Source of the DNA: Acanthaster planci
Taxonomy: Eukaryota > Echinodermata > Asteroidea > Valvatida > Acanthasteridae
Length of the DNA: 64,000 nucleotides
Assembly: GCF_001949145.1 (NCBI RefSeq)
Contig: NW_019091409.1
Coordinates: 1,136,564-1,200,563 of the forward strand
Direction of reading: 5' to 3'
Shown piece after piece: positions 21,725 to 34,200 of the stretch (position 1 is the first letter of the stretch; each line of letters opens with the position of its first letter). Made by a program: the position numbers and the translations under genes. Under the pieces are notes generated by a model, which saw only the letters and a program-made list of their open reading frames with translations, searched no databases and was not told where the DNA came from.

Positions 21725-21732
21725 ATATAAAG
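21725..21732 (+). promoter_or_regulatory. Putative TATA box of CP1
   Basis: ATATAAAG lies 57 bp before the CP1 start codon, which would put transcription start about 30 bp downstream with a short 5'UTR. This arrangement is usual for highly expressed digestive enzyme genes. Position and consensus are the only evidence. Confidence 0.5.
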
Positions 21733-21781
21733 CAGAAGCAACCTCTTTCGGGGGCTCTCAAACACCTATTTTCTCACAGCC

Positions 21782-24700
21782 ATGCATGCGCTACTCATTT
21801 TAGCCCTTATTACGCTGTCTGCCAGCACCCCGAGCCAAGTCCGATATGACGGGTAAGATCTAGAGTGATTACTGTTTTGTTTTGCAGCTTCACCGCGGCA
21901 ATTCACGGCACACATAAATACAAGTACAAAAATCTTGCCTCTGCATTTCACAAAAACTGTCTACTGCATGTACAAAAGATGCCACAAGCGACTTTAATTT
22001 AATTGACTATGACACACTTTCGGAATACAAGGAATCATAGTGAAAATTTGGTAACAAGTTATGATTGTTTTGCCACAATGCACAACGATCGATTATTGTT
22101 GAATTCCGATTCGAAACAGTGCATAGGTAGGAAAAATATGCGTACACCCTCCGTGTTGTTCATTTTTTCATTTGAAATTCCAGGTTTCACATAAAATAGT
22201 AATTACTTTAATGATTCATATAATAGACTGAGAAACAGTAACAATTATTTTGCATCAGTGTAGTGCCCCCGGAAACCGTTCTGTTCATTTACTCATGTTG
22301 GCATTCCATTTCAATATTTTCTGGCTGGTATTCCACATTTTCCAAATGAAATCTGTTATGCTTTGTTGACTTTCGAATAAACTAAAAAGGAAACCTTCAC
22401 AATATATGAATGCTTTGTCATTTTCAGGTACGAAGTCTTGCGGATCGTACCACGATCAGAAGATCAGATGCAATGGATGGAACATTTCGAAGAGACGTTC
22501 GTTTCCAAGGTCACAAATCAACTGACACCAAATTTCTCTTACCAGAGACAGATGTTCAATCGTTCAAAGGAATTAGAAAACGGTTTAGGCAACCCCATAC
22601 CCAATTATGCATTTTTCGGCCGCCAGTGATCTTTTAGCCGAGAAAAACTTCTTGTACGGCAAGGTAGTAGCAATGAATAGCAGCAAATCACTTGCGATAT
22701 TCGAAAGAACAGCAAGGCCGTTTAGCATGCTGGCCCCTCTTCGCTCAGAACAGTCATGGAATTCTTCAGGGTATATTCTCATAAAACAACACCCATGGTT
22801 GATTTAACATTTACATTGTAAAAAGATTTTTCGTTGTAAATGGTTTTGGGCGAATTTGAAAATAAATGGGAACGCCATTTTCAATCGTTCAAAGGGTGAC
22901 TTCACGTGCTGTGTGTTATGGTTACCAACGAAAATGGTTCTGCTTTGGCTCGCAGTTTAAAATGTAGGTAGGACTTTGATATCAGTCTTCCCAGTTAAAA
23001 AATAATTGGGTATTGCATGATTTTTTTATCTGTTTGAATTTAGCTCGATTTCTGGAGGATGTCTCACTCCGTTAACCAGCCACTGGACGTCATGGTGCCG
23101 CCACGGTACCAGACTGAACTCAGAGAACTGCTTGAAAGCCGCGGTATTGGGTTCAGTGTCCACATCGAAGACGTCCAGAAGTTGATCGAAGAGTCCATGA
23201 AATCCTCAGCTGGTGTCCGTGCTGTCAGTGGGTTCGACTACAACACGTATCACACTTACGAAGAGGTACATGTATACCGTTGGGGTTCGATGTCTCGGCT
23301 GTGGCGAGCAGTAGCACGGGTGTCTATGGGATGAGAATGGAGCCGCTAGCCGAATGCTCCCCATAAGTACATTGCAAATGAATAGCCCTTAGCCTATTTT
23401 CGAACGCAGGGTGTGATGAGGACACTAGATCTTCTGGGCGCCTTGATTGTAAAAGCAAATTACAGCAGAAGACATAAAAATGCAACAAACGACTCAAATC
23501 AAGCCCCAAAATGCCCCATTTAGAAAATTTACAGAGGAATAACCTGGACAGTGACACAGAAAAGATATTTTTTAATCTGCTAAAGTGTTGTTCTTCCTTA
23601 CAATTTGTTCCTCCAATGTATTGATTTCAAGGAAACGTAAACAGTGATTTTTCATAGCCTATGACTAGCTAAGAAGTAGGTCAAATCCAAACTTAATTGT
23701 TTGTTCTCTGTTACGTACAGTTGATGCAGTGGGTGACTAACTTTGTTTCTGAGTACAGCAACATTGCAGAGGAAATAGTGGTCACGCGGTCCGTAGAAGG
23801 AAGGGACATAAAGGCGATTAAGGTACTTATTTGCATAGTGCTGACGTTTGTACATTAAAAATCGCCCCCAACTGCAATATATCCAAGAATACAAGGGCAG
23901 GTTAAGAGCCCCATCTTGGGAGGAGGGCGATTTCTTCTCTGGAAGGATTTTAGAATTTCTAAGCAATCTTTAGGGTTTTTTCAGACTCGAAGCCAGATCG
24001 GGGGACTTTTATACACACCTTTTGGAAGGAGGAAAGTGAAAAAATCTCCAAATCTTCCTTCTCCTATGGCGCTACAAAATGGCTCTTTTAATTTTTCTTC
24101 AATATTTTGGGAAGTATGAAGATTCTCTTTTTGTGGCAATGACCAAATTTTCCATTTCACTTTCATTACTTTTGATATTTAATTTTTCAAGATGTACTTT
24201 GTGTCGACGCAAAGTACATCTACTTTACGCTGCTACTCGGACCGGCCAGCCGACCCCGGCAAGCTCAGTGGTCGTCTGCACTAGTAAGCAGGAGGTCGTT
24301 GGTTAGAGTCCCACCCTATTAAGCTGGTGACTTTTTCACGAGCTCTCGGGCAAGTACTGAGTATATTGTTTATGAATATACGCGGGGTAAGGGCAAAACC
24401 CGTAATCAAATACCCTATATACCAGAGTAGTAGATTCGAGTCACTTGACGAGTCGGACTCGAGTCGCTATTTTTGTGACTCGTTACTTGACTTGTAACTA
24501 TCAGTTTTTGTCTTGTGATTTAACTTGGACTTCAAAAACTTGCTCCCAACTCTGCTGTATACATCTTCAGTCTAGAGTTGGCAAATATGTAGGTAAAAAC
24601 GGATTTGTGATATGCGTTACAACATTCACAGTTAAAATAACTGCATTGCACATATAGGAACAAGTTCAAGTAGCTAAAGTCGCTATATCGTGGAGCTTTA

Positions 24701-27700
24701 TTATTCAGCTTTTATTTCAACTCAGCAAAACACTATAGCTCCAGCCCACTCAGTACAAAGGGTCCATAGCTTCAGCCCTCTCAGTGCAAAGGGTTGATAG
24801 CTTCAGCCTTCTCAGCAATCCTGTTTTGCTTATCATGTGCATTCAGTTAGGAAGAAAGAGTTCTGGTAAACCAGGGGCCTTCATGCAAGGCGGTATCCAC
24901 GCCAGGGAATGGATCTCGCCGGCTACTATGGTCAACGTGGCTAAAAAGGTGCATGAGAATAAGTTGTTGCAGATTTCATCAGCGTTTTCTTCAAGCATTT
25001 ATAAAACCGTTTATCTTCAAAATTGACTTCAAACGAGCTGGAACTGTACGATTACGTCGTGTACAACATACTTGTGCACAACAAGAGATTTTTTTATTGC
25101 TAAACTAAAAAAGGGTATATTTGAAAAAAGAAAATGGAAACGATATGTGACATACGACACTGCAAAGATTTACTCTTGTGTTGTTTTGGTGTATCGGCTA
25201 GTACATATTTACCAGCACATATTCAAACTTTTAAATTGTGACTCGTTACAACTCTGCTCTGCAAACATTTTCCATAAGTTTTCACAACCTTTGGCAACCA
25301 ACAAAATCACAGAATCCAGGTTAGGACCTACTTCTTAAAATTAGACCTTTTGGTCGCGACTACACTTCTTGCATTGTTTTCTAAATTTGAATTTAGAACC
25401 TGAATTTAAGATACCGTTGCATTCAAAGTGATTTTTGTTCTTCGAAGGAATTTGTTTCCTTTTTCCAACTAATAGACCTACTTAAATTACTTTGTTGTAA
25501 AGCTGGCAGAGAGCTACGGCTCCGATCCCGACGTGACTGCCATGTTGGATTCCTTCGACTGGTACATTGTTCCTTGCCTCAATGTTGATGGTTATTCGTA
25601 CTCCTGGACAAATGTGAGTTCGCATCACTTCTCTATAAAATGAGAGGAAAGAAGAAAGAAGAATCAAATGTGTCAGAATACGGGCGATTCACAATAGTGC
25701 GCCTCCACGAGTTTACAACGCGTTGGCCAATCACGATGCGTGAAATCGACCCGATTCGCGTTTGGAAAGGGTTGACAGATTTCGCGCGTTGTGATTGGCC
25801 AACGCGTTGCCAACTCTTGGAGACGCACTGTTGTGAACCGCCTGTGTTCGCAGAGCCAAGCTTAGCAAGTTCCAATCCATGCATAGCTCACATGTATATG
25901 TGCCTTGAAAGTGTGGAATGATTTTTATTGTTGACGTAAACTATAGGAGCGGTAGATTTTCCTGATTATAGGTGGAATAGGGTTGAATTTTATGATTTGT
26001 ATTTTGATTTCACCTGGCTACGTATCGTGGCTATTATTTGCCAGACTTCTTGTAATTCTGCAGTTGCCAAGCATTCGTCCATTGTCGTGACTCAGAAGTA
26101 CCCGGTACCGACTGTTGTTTAAATAAAATGTTTTTATAGTTTTCTTCAAAACAAAAGGAAGGTGATGTCATTTATCTTGGTGAATGTTTTAGGACCGAAT
26201 GTGGCGTAAGAATCGGCAAGTAACTTCCAAGAGGCGTTGCATGGGGGTGGACCTCAATAGAAACTACGACTATCAGTGGGGAGGTAATGACTTTTTCTGT
26301 GCATGTGTAAGGTGTTGGTCAGCTTTTGTCCATTCACTCTGTACCTATCAGTGGTGTACATCTGTGCCGGCAATCGGAGGGGATGGGGAAAGGTGGGTGA
26401 GTATATGGGTGTGTGTGGGGGGGGGGATGACTTACCCTGCCTTGGAAATTTTAAGGGGGGTGATACCACTTAGCTCTATATAGAGGTCGATGTTCATGAT
26501 ATTGATGTAAGAAAATATTCAGAAGGGCATATTTATGGCTTTTTAAATTGTTTTCCCATTTTTGAGTGATATTGAAAACATTTTAGTCGATGGAAGTCTG
26601 AAATTGTTTTTACATTCTTTAATTTGTTGCTGGCTACAAAAGTGTGTGGGGGATGATTCAATAGCTCATCCCCCTCAAAAGTGTGTGGTGGGGATATATA
26701 CCCCCCATCCCCCTGGATTTACGTCCATGGTACCTTTCAATGCCATGGGTGCAGTATGTAGCACACAACTTAAAATACCTTGCAATGAGACCTTTTGGGT
26801 ATATCCCAAATATTGAAAAGTTGATGATTCTCTCTCTAAAAACAACTGTAGCACAATCTTGCTGTGGCCTCTGAATTTTTCTTTACAGAATCTAACCCAT
26901 TACGTGTCACATTCCTCACCGTCAGTGTTAAAATGCTAGACACTATATATAAACACTCGACTTTAACACTAGACCTTAATAAACACTCTATACATGTGTG
27001 ATATTGTACAAAGCGATAGTAAGAGAGTGTTTAGCAAGACTTTTTTAGCTGAACATACAGTTTTTTAGTGAGATTGAAACTGGTTGCCCTATAAAACATG
27101 CAGGTCGGGGTGCAAGCAGCAACGAGTGTGACGAAACCTACCATGGACCGAGCCCCATGTCAGAGCCAGAGTTGAGCGGACTGACCACCTGGCTCCTTGG
27201 CCTCAAGGCGGCCGGTCAACCGTTCCATATGCACATGGATGTCCACGCCTACGGTCAGTACTGGCTGTACCCATGGGGCTATTCTGCATTGGTGCCTCTG
27301 CCACCCGAGGCAGGCGATATGGTGAGATGAGACTTCACTGTCTTGTGTTGAACCATTAAATTGCGAAATACAATCCGCTTAAAGTATCGAATGATATTCC
27401 ACAGATGGGGGAGGGGTGGAATTAATATAAAGATTATTCTCCATAATGCAATTTTTAAAATAAATGCAGAGATATTTTTGATTCTCCAAATTTCATTGGA
27501 AACCTTACTTACTTATATAGATTTGTGTATCAGTATTAGCAGACAATACCGATAACTTCAAAGTTGCTGAATTGAAATACATGTACTCGGGACGCCTGTC
27601 GACTTCACAAAGCAAATGGCAATATTGCAAACGATTTCGACGTGCATAACACAGCAAATTTTTGGTCCACCTGCTGTGCACAATAACTGGAATATATTGA

Positions 27701-30089
27701 CTGCTTGCTGACAATTTATACTGGTCTAGAAACGTTTGGTATCATTTCTTTATAATTAGCACAGGTAGTCAGAATCTATGATTGCATTGTTGTCTTTGTT
27801 CGTTCGTGTTGCTGCTTTTGTGTGACGCAAATCACGATATCCCAATTGTTTAGGTAAAGAGCTGTCCAAACGTTGTATTTTTGAGTGTTTTCGCCTACAA
27901 TTAAACTGTATGGCTGACCTATGTCAATAGAAAGTAATTCAAAAACCAAACGACAATAAAAAAAAACTGATAAGAGGGAGCCATTTGAAACCATTATAAT
28001 GAAAAAAATGATGGTTGATAATTTCACCGTTCCTCTTCAAGACAGTGCTTGCATTTCAGTCATATATATTCACCTGAGAAATGCCGACTTATGATTTTGC
28101 TCCTTTTCACAGGACACCGTTGCGAGGAAGGCCACCTCTTCTCTAGCTAATCTCTACGGGACGTCTTACCTCGTCGGGGGTTCGGCTAAGGCAATGTGTA
28201 GGTACACCCACAGGATAGCCCACTGGACCAAAATGATCACTTAACCAGACCCCTAGCTCTTCGGGCAAATGTGACTCTAAAATTGACTTACGAGGGCACA
28301 AGGTTCATTTTCATTGGTTTGTTTTATTTTTATTCATACAAATGAGGGACATAAAGTATACACAAAATTAATAATAATGCAGAAGATCTAGCCTTCTGTA
28401 TTCGATGCACCAAAAACTGCTGTCGACAAATCACAGAATGTCACATATGTTTTATTTATTTATTATTTTATTACACTTTTCCACTGGCTATTAAACCATA
28501 AATAAAATACATTATAAAATAAAACATATTGAAGTTAAAAACATGTACATAAAACAATTGACATGGCATAACAACAAACAAATGACGGATGCAAAAAAAA
28601 AGTATGTCTAAAAAGCCAATGAGTGGCAAGATGGAACAGGTGACCAGCACCTCTACAGAGCCATCCTACTACATATATGTGTATGTCACATGCCACACGC
28701 ATGTCACATATAATATGTCACATGATCACACTGTAGTCCAGGAAAATGAGCACAGCAGTCCACAATGTTAGGAAAGAAGGGAAAATTAATCAAGATAAAC
28801 AAAACAACTTACTGCCTCGCTGATTGAAGACATGAGTAGCAACTGAGTTCCATGTAAACAAAGTTCGCATAGTTTGACAAAATAGAATTTTGAGATGGTC
28901 CCTCCTTCTTCCGTGCCTTGTCGTCTCGGAAGTAAACGTATAGGATATGATCAGAGGCATAAATACGGGCGATTCACAAAAGTGCGCCTCCAAGAGTTTG
29001 CAACCCTCTGGACAACAACAATGCGCGAAATCTGTCGATTCCATACGCGTATTGGGTCCACAGATTTTGCACATTGTGATTGGCCAACGCTTTAAAAACT
29101 CTTGGGGGCGCGCTATTATGAAACACCTGTATTGTGCATGGCTTGCTGGTGTAAAAAGGAGAGCATTGTGAGGCGTCTTTTGTTTACTTTTTCAAATGCG
29201 CCGTCGTCCAAATCAAATTAGTTTTATATCCTCCCCGCGAAGCCAAAATTGTTGTTTGCAGATAAATGGGTCTTACAGCTAGCACTACAAACTGTACAGA
29301 ACAAACGTATGTAACAAAAAGTGAAAGGAAGGAATTATTTTGGTGATATCGACGACAAATATGACAAGAAGTATAAGACAAAAACAGGAGACGACAAGGT
29401 ACGGAAGAGGCAGTGACTCAGAAGTAGGCATACAGGATTGGACCAGAGGCATAAATTCCGGAGGATGATGGAATATATCCCCACTCTGTGAGCAGGTAGG
29501 ATGAGGTATTGAATCATTCCCACGTTTTCGTGGTGAGAGGGTAAAAGGGCGAATTCTGAGGCATTTTTCGAAATTCCCAACAAAAGAAATGTATTCAATA
29601 GTTCCCGGGGGAGCTTTTCAATACGCAGTTTTTAAAGTTAATGAGTATAAGCATACATAAGACGTGTACATCTGTATCACAAACAGCGCCCCAATGTCGT
29701 GTGGAGCCAGCCCAGTCCCCAGCCCCCTATTTCAGTCAACCCCCCCTAGACGAGACAATGAATTACATATGAACTACGTCTACAGCTCACCAGTGAAACA
29801 TTTCCTCAGCTTATTAGTTCCTCAAGAAGCTTTACCGTCACAACTCTGATATAGATAATTACCCTGATGTTCTCGTTTGTCTACATGCATATTAGACGCA
29901 GCATCGGGTGCCAGTGAGGACTGGGGCTTCGGCACCCTGGGCGCCAAGTACACGTACGTGGTGGAGCTTCGCGACGAGGGACGCTACGGGTTCCTACTGC
30001 CCGAGTTTCAGATCCAACCCACGGCCGAGGAGACGTTCGAAGCCATCAAAGAACTCGGCAGGAGCCTCGTCGCCGAGTACGGGTTGTGA
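21782..30089 (+). CDS. Procarboxypeptidase, M14A family, CP1 (10 exons, 425 aa)
   Basis: Exons: 21782-21852, 22428-22509, 23044-23265, 23721-23822, 24847-24948, 25503-25613, 26193-26283, 27104-27321, 28113-28197, 29896-30089. Borders are GT-AG and phases agree. The protein starts with a hydrophobic signal peptide ([15 protein letters not shown]). A propeptide follows, starting around [11 protein letters not shown], with a likely tryptic activation site after Arg110 (SAGVR/AVSG). The catalytic zinc domain follows. Visible active-site residues: His177 and Glu180 in GIHAREW, Arg235 in WRKNR, Asn252-Arg253 in VDLNRN, His308 in DVHAYGQ, Tyr362 in [10 protein letters not shown], and Glu385 in [11 protein letters not shown]. 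Cys246 and Cys269 match the conserved disulfide. Glu369 sits at the S1' position equivalent to bovine CPA 255, suggesting preference for C-terminal Lys/Arg, although specificity is inferred. It is the most diverged of the three paralogs and probably a secreted digestive enzyme. Confidence 0.93.
24250..24345 (+). mobile_element. tRNA-derived SINE, second copy
   Basis: AGCTCAGTGGTCGTCTGCAC, ACTAGTAAGCAGGAGGTCGT and GGTTAGAGTCCCACC match the minus-strand copy at 17980-18055. The B box is weakened (GGTTAGAGTCC). It lies in CP1 intron 4 and appears followed by a non-tRNA tail (AAGCTGGTGACTTTTTCACG). Confidence 0.65.
24425..24545 (+). repeat. GACTTG-rich dispersed repeat, copy 1
   Basis: The segment is made of degenerate GAGTCACTTGAC / GACTTGTAACT words. 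Related segments occur at 43500-43640, 50285-50460 and 54590-54725, the last two on the opposite strand. It lies within CP1 intron 4. Confidence 0.7.
25679..25846 (+). mobile_element. Palindromic MITE, family copy B
   Basis: Begins TACGGGCGATTCACAATAGT and ends TTGTGAACCGCCTG. The inner halves GCGTTGGCCAATCACGATGC and GTTGTGATTGGCCAACGCGT mirror each other. It lies in CP1 intron 6 just after the exon and contains no open frame of its own. Confidence 0.88.
26380..26735 (+). repeat. Dispersed repeat, copy 2 (pair with 2405-2765)
   Basis: This lies within CP1 intron 7. It matches 2405-2765 in the same orientation, including the GTTCATGATA block and the final GGGG...CCCC...GGATTTACG region. Confidence 0.72.
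28974..29131 (+). mobile_element. Palindromic MITE, family copy C
   Basis: Begins TACGGGCGATTCACAAAAGT and ends CTATTATGAAACACCTGTA. The inner ACAATGCGCGAAATCTGTCG half is mirrored by CACAGATTTTGCACATTGTG. It lies in CP1 intron 9, with TA at both outer borders. Confidence 0.85.
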
Positions 30090-30999
30090 CTGCAGAATGG
30101 AGACTAATTGTCTGTCCCGCATCAAAAATTTGAAGCCCTTCTTGATTAGCCTCCCCAATTGTTACTAACGTTGGCGCCGAAATTGCTACAACAATAAGGG
30201 CCAAGACAAAGAAATTCGTTGTGTGGAACTTTATGGATTAGGAGGATAAAAATTTCAGCTATCACCAGAGAAAATATTTCCGAAATGCATGCTGATCGGC
30301 TCGGAAAGCCTCACTTTGCAGAATAGTTCAGAAAAGAAACTTCAGTATCTTTGTACAATTATCTTTTGCGTCTAATCGTCCAGGCTTAAGGAGGTGGGGT
30401 ACCAGTAACTGTTAGGGTAATTGATGATGGCCAAATACTAGTAAATGTTCACCATGTGGCAATGTTTCAGTCATGGTTCATGAAGATTATTGTTTTAATA
30501 ACAGTAGGAAAACCTCTTCCAAACTCATTGCTTGAAACGCACAGCATACTGGGTCTCATTTTGAAGCAACAAAATTGTAGTTATTACTGGAGAAATTAAG
30601 GACCATAAACAAATGATCTCATTATGATTGGTATCTGAGAAAGCACTTATAGTTTCCCCGAGAATGTTTTCAGATTGATGGATGACACAAAATAAGGTTT
30701 GTGATTTCTCAAGTAGCACCAGAAGAGCTACAAATGTGTCCCACAGGGTTTTGTCATGACTTACAGAAGAGGTAGGGAATCATTGTAAAAAGGTGACGGG
30801 AATCTGTCGCGGAGTTTCTCTCTTTTTGCCTGGTATGCATGTAAATGCCTTTTTTGGGCAAGTTTCAACTTGCGCGAGTGTAGCCTTAATGTGAAAAACT
30901 GTCACACGTCTCACTAACGGTCTCAGTGGACATAAATCCCAAAACAACACACCAGCAACATTTTTAGAAAATATCTTTTAAAATTTGCGGTTCTGTATA
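30090..30999. other. Intergenic between CP1 and CP2; no gene seen
   Basis: CP1 presumably ends its transcript here, but I see no canonical AATAAA in the first 700 bases. No other gene is supported. Confidence 0.4.
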
Positions 31000-31261
31000 T
31001 TATACATGTACATGGAATAGGCCCTTGATACAAACTGTACTTTGCACAGATGAATTAGATAACCTAAGATCGTTACAATTATATCGCTATATCTATGCTC
31101 CACTTGAGAGCTACATCTGCATCTTGGTACGGTTCGTTCCCGTCTGCAACACTTGCGTGGCACCCCTATGACTAGAATCTTTGTTAAAAAGAGGCCCTTA
31201 CAGAGGTTCATGCCAGTTAGCTTTTGGCAGTGTGAGACTTTCCGGTTTAGAGCAAGACACC
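31000..31261 (+). promoter_or_regulatory. CP2 5' flank, conserved in CP3
   Basis: About 260 bp upstream of the CP2 ATG aligns with 49697-49954 upstream of CP3. Shared words include TACTTTGCACAGA, CTTGAGAGCT, ACATCTGCATCTT, GTCTGCAAC, AGAATCTTTGTTAAAAAGAG and GCCAGT. The TTGTTAAAAAGAGGC block starts 71 bp before the ATG and could be a weak TATA-like element. The similarity may reflect recent duplication rather than selection. Confidence 0.5.
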
Positions 31262-34200
31262 ATGCAGTTGCTATTCGTATTGCTGACACTCTTTGCTGTC
31301 GCACACAGCAAGAGTTATGATGGGTAAGTTTCCCCACACTTTTTAGGGAATTAAGGATTAACTCATTATAGATGTCTGCAGTTTGAACGAGAAAAAGCGA
31401 GGTAAACTACGGAATAAGATACTCGGTTTGTTAAAGTCAAGTGCGATCGCAACAGGGCAAGTGTTCCACTTTAGACACATGCAGATCAACTCTGCTTTGG
31501 TTATTGTTCGATTTTATTACCTCAAAATGTTGGTGAATCAAAGGATCGCTCACTGAATACATCTTTTTTCCCTATCCACCTCGAGCTGGACCAATTTACC
31601 AAGTAACACGGGCTCCTTTGGTCGGAATCGCATTTCGCTGGTTCGTAAACGGCTGTGAAATACAAGCGTTACAGTCGAGTCGCTACCAGCAAAATTAACC
31701 ACCACGACCACCATGCCCCTTTTCAACAGATGAGGGGGTGCTTCTGTTAAAGGCAGATAGGCCTAGACTTATAGACAACCGACTGCCTACGGAAACGTGT
31801 AAGGGCCACTCGCAAATTTTATTTTCAACTTACTTATCTCGCCGCGGCGACTAGCCATCTCGCCGCGGGGACTTCCTGTCTCGCCGTGGCGAGATAGTAG
31901 GCCTTGCTAGAATTTTTTGGTGCAAGCGGCCCTCATACGCTTCCGTAACTGCCTGATATCAAATCAGAATTTAAAATTCCTTACAAATTCCCGATAAAAC
32001 TTGTACATTATTGAAACATTTACTTCCATTCAAAAACTTGCCATTTCCCTGAGGACTTCTTTTCTTGGAGGCGTTGCATTTACAGCTGTGACATGTATCC
32101 CAGTTATCGACTCCAACTGAATATGGCAGCTACCTGCAGCTGCTTTACTTTTCTTTGGTATGAAAACGTCTGCGCAAGTTCCAGATCAACCCTTCTGAAA
32201 AAAAAAACAGTTTTCGTTAAATTGGTTGCCGATTAACCCCCCCCCCAATATTATTACGGTATTATTTTATTTCATAGAACAGAGTGCAGCAGTGTATTAG
32301 TGCGACTTAATTCCTGTCGAACACTTACCGGGGGAGCATAAGGGAAGGCTTAGCAATGAAAGTGTGGAATCCGTTGATTTGTAAGGGAAACAAGCTTTAA
32401 CTTTGTATCTCACAATATGGCTTGCATTGACATTTTATGTGAACTATGAGACAGAGAGAACCCAGCCTCCGACCTTGTGTTGGTCATTGTTGTACTGGTA
32501 TCTCAAGCATTCTTTTCAGACATCGGGGGGGGAGTGTTAAGTAACAATAGGCCGGAGTGTGTACATGTATAGGGATTGGACGTGTTGGGGGGGTACTCCT
32601 CTCTCCCATTTCGTGCCTGGTATATGCATTGATGCCAAATTAGACATATTTCCGGATATGTGTGGTACGTTAATAAGATTCTTTTAGGGAATGCATTTTC
32701 TGAAATAGAATTTTTACAATTTACTTCAATATTATTCTCAACCTAACCATCCTTTTTCAGGTATCAAGTTTTTGAAATCACACCCAAATCAAGAATTCAG
32801 TTTCAACAGATGATGGATTTGGACGAGCAATTCTTTGAAGACGTATGTATAGAACGCGACTTACAGAAGCATTCTTAAATTGAAGAATACGAGACTTTCG
32901 CTGCGTTTTGCTCTATCGATGTAACATTATGCCCAGATACAATGTCAAACAGGCATTCTGTTCCCCGAACGTCTCTCCACAAATCCTGAAAAAACAACCA
33001 GTGTACTGTGTGTTTATTCTGTGTCGACAAGTAAGTATTAACATGCATGCAGTAAACAATGCCGGATTGAATCCAGTAGGAATTGTCAGCACCGTACCCA
33101 AGGCCCAAGAAAATTTTTAGGTTTTTCGGCTACAAACCCCCCCCCAAAAAAAACCCACAGTGTGCGAAGTAAAGTCTACGTAGCACTATAGTGTCTATCT
33201 TCGGCCAAGAGTTGAACCCAACCGGTACACGTTTAGTTTGTCAGGGCTTTTAATTACCTCTGCCAACTTACAGCTTGATTTCTGGAAGACCAGTCCCGTC
33301 GGTGAACCCAGTCAAGTGATGGTGCCTCCCATGCACGTGGACAAGCTGAAGGAAGCTTTGGAAGAGTTGCAGATTGAGTTTGGGGTACACATTGACAACC
33401 TCCAACCACTCATTGACGAAGAGACGAGAGCAATCACCTCACGTGAGGAGGCCACTACCTTGGCAAGCTTTAATTACAACGTGTACCACAGCGCGCAAGG
33501 GGTAGGATCAAATTATACTCTACTAAATATCAAAGTAAACAAGCCGGATCACTTCAAAAATCTCGGGCGTCACAGATGACACTTTCCCCCCCCCGTTATC
33601 TCATATCAGCTGTGCTTCTGACTCCACATATGTAAAATTTGAAATGAAATGCTTGGAATTTTTGATGAGGGGTAAGAGTCGTTCTATCTCTAAAACAATA
33701 ATTAGCATCAGTCACCCACTACTGTAAGTCTGTGCTCAAATGAATTAGTTTTGTACTTTGTCACATTTTTTGTTTTCGTTTAGATCTTGAACTGGGTGAC
33801 AGACTTCCGCAAAGCTGAGTCTAGTAGTTCCCTTAACATCAAAGAAATCAATGTAGGCACAACTGTTCAGGGACGGCAGATCAAGGCACTGAAGGTGAGA
33901 AAAGCACGGCATTTAACTGTCTGTAATAGAAAAATGTGGATATCCGTGTTCGTCTGCATATAAGTACAATGGCAAAAATGGGGTAGCACTTTATAGACAA
34001 ACTGAAAAATATATATACCGCATGAGCGTTTGTAGCAACAACTTCTTGTTGTCTTTGTCTTTAATACCTCTATAGGTTGTGTTGACTACACACTATAAAA
34101 ACAAATGTTGATATTGTAGCGCCTTTTCAGCGCCTTCCTGGTTTACCATGAACGTGCATGTTGTGGTGTCAATAATCCAAAGCTAAACACGTTATGGTGT

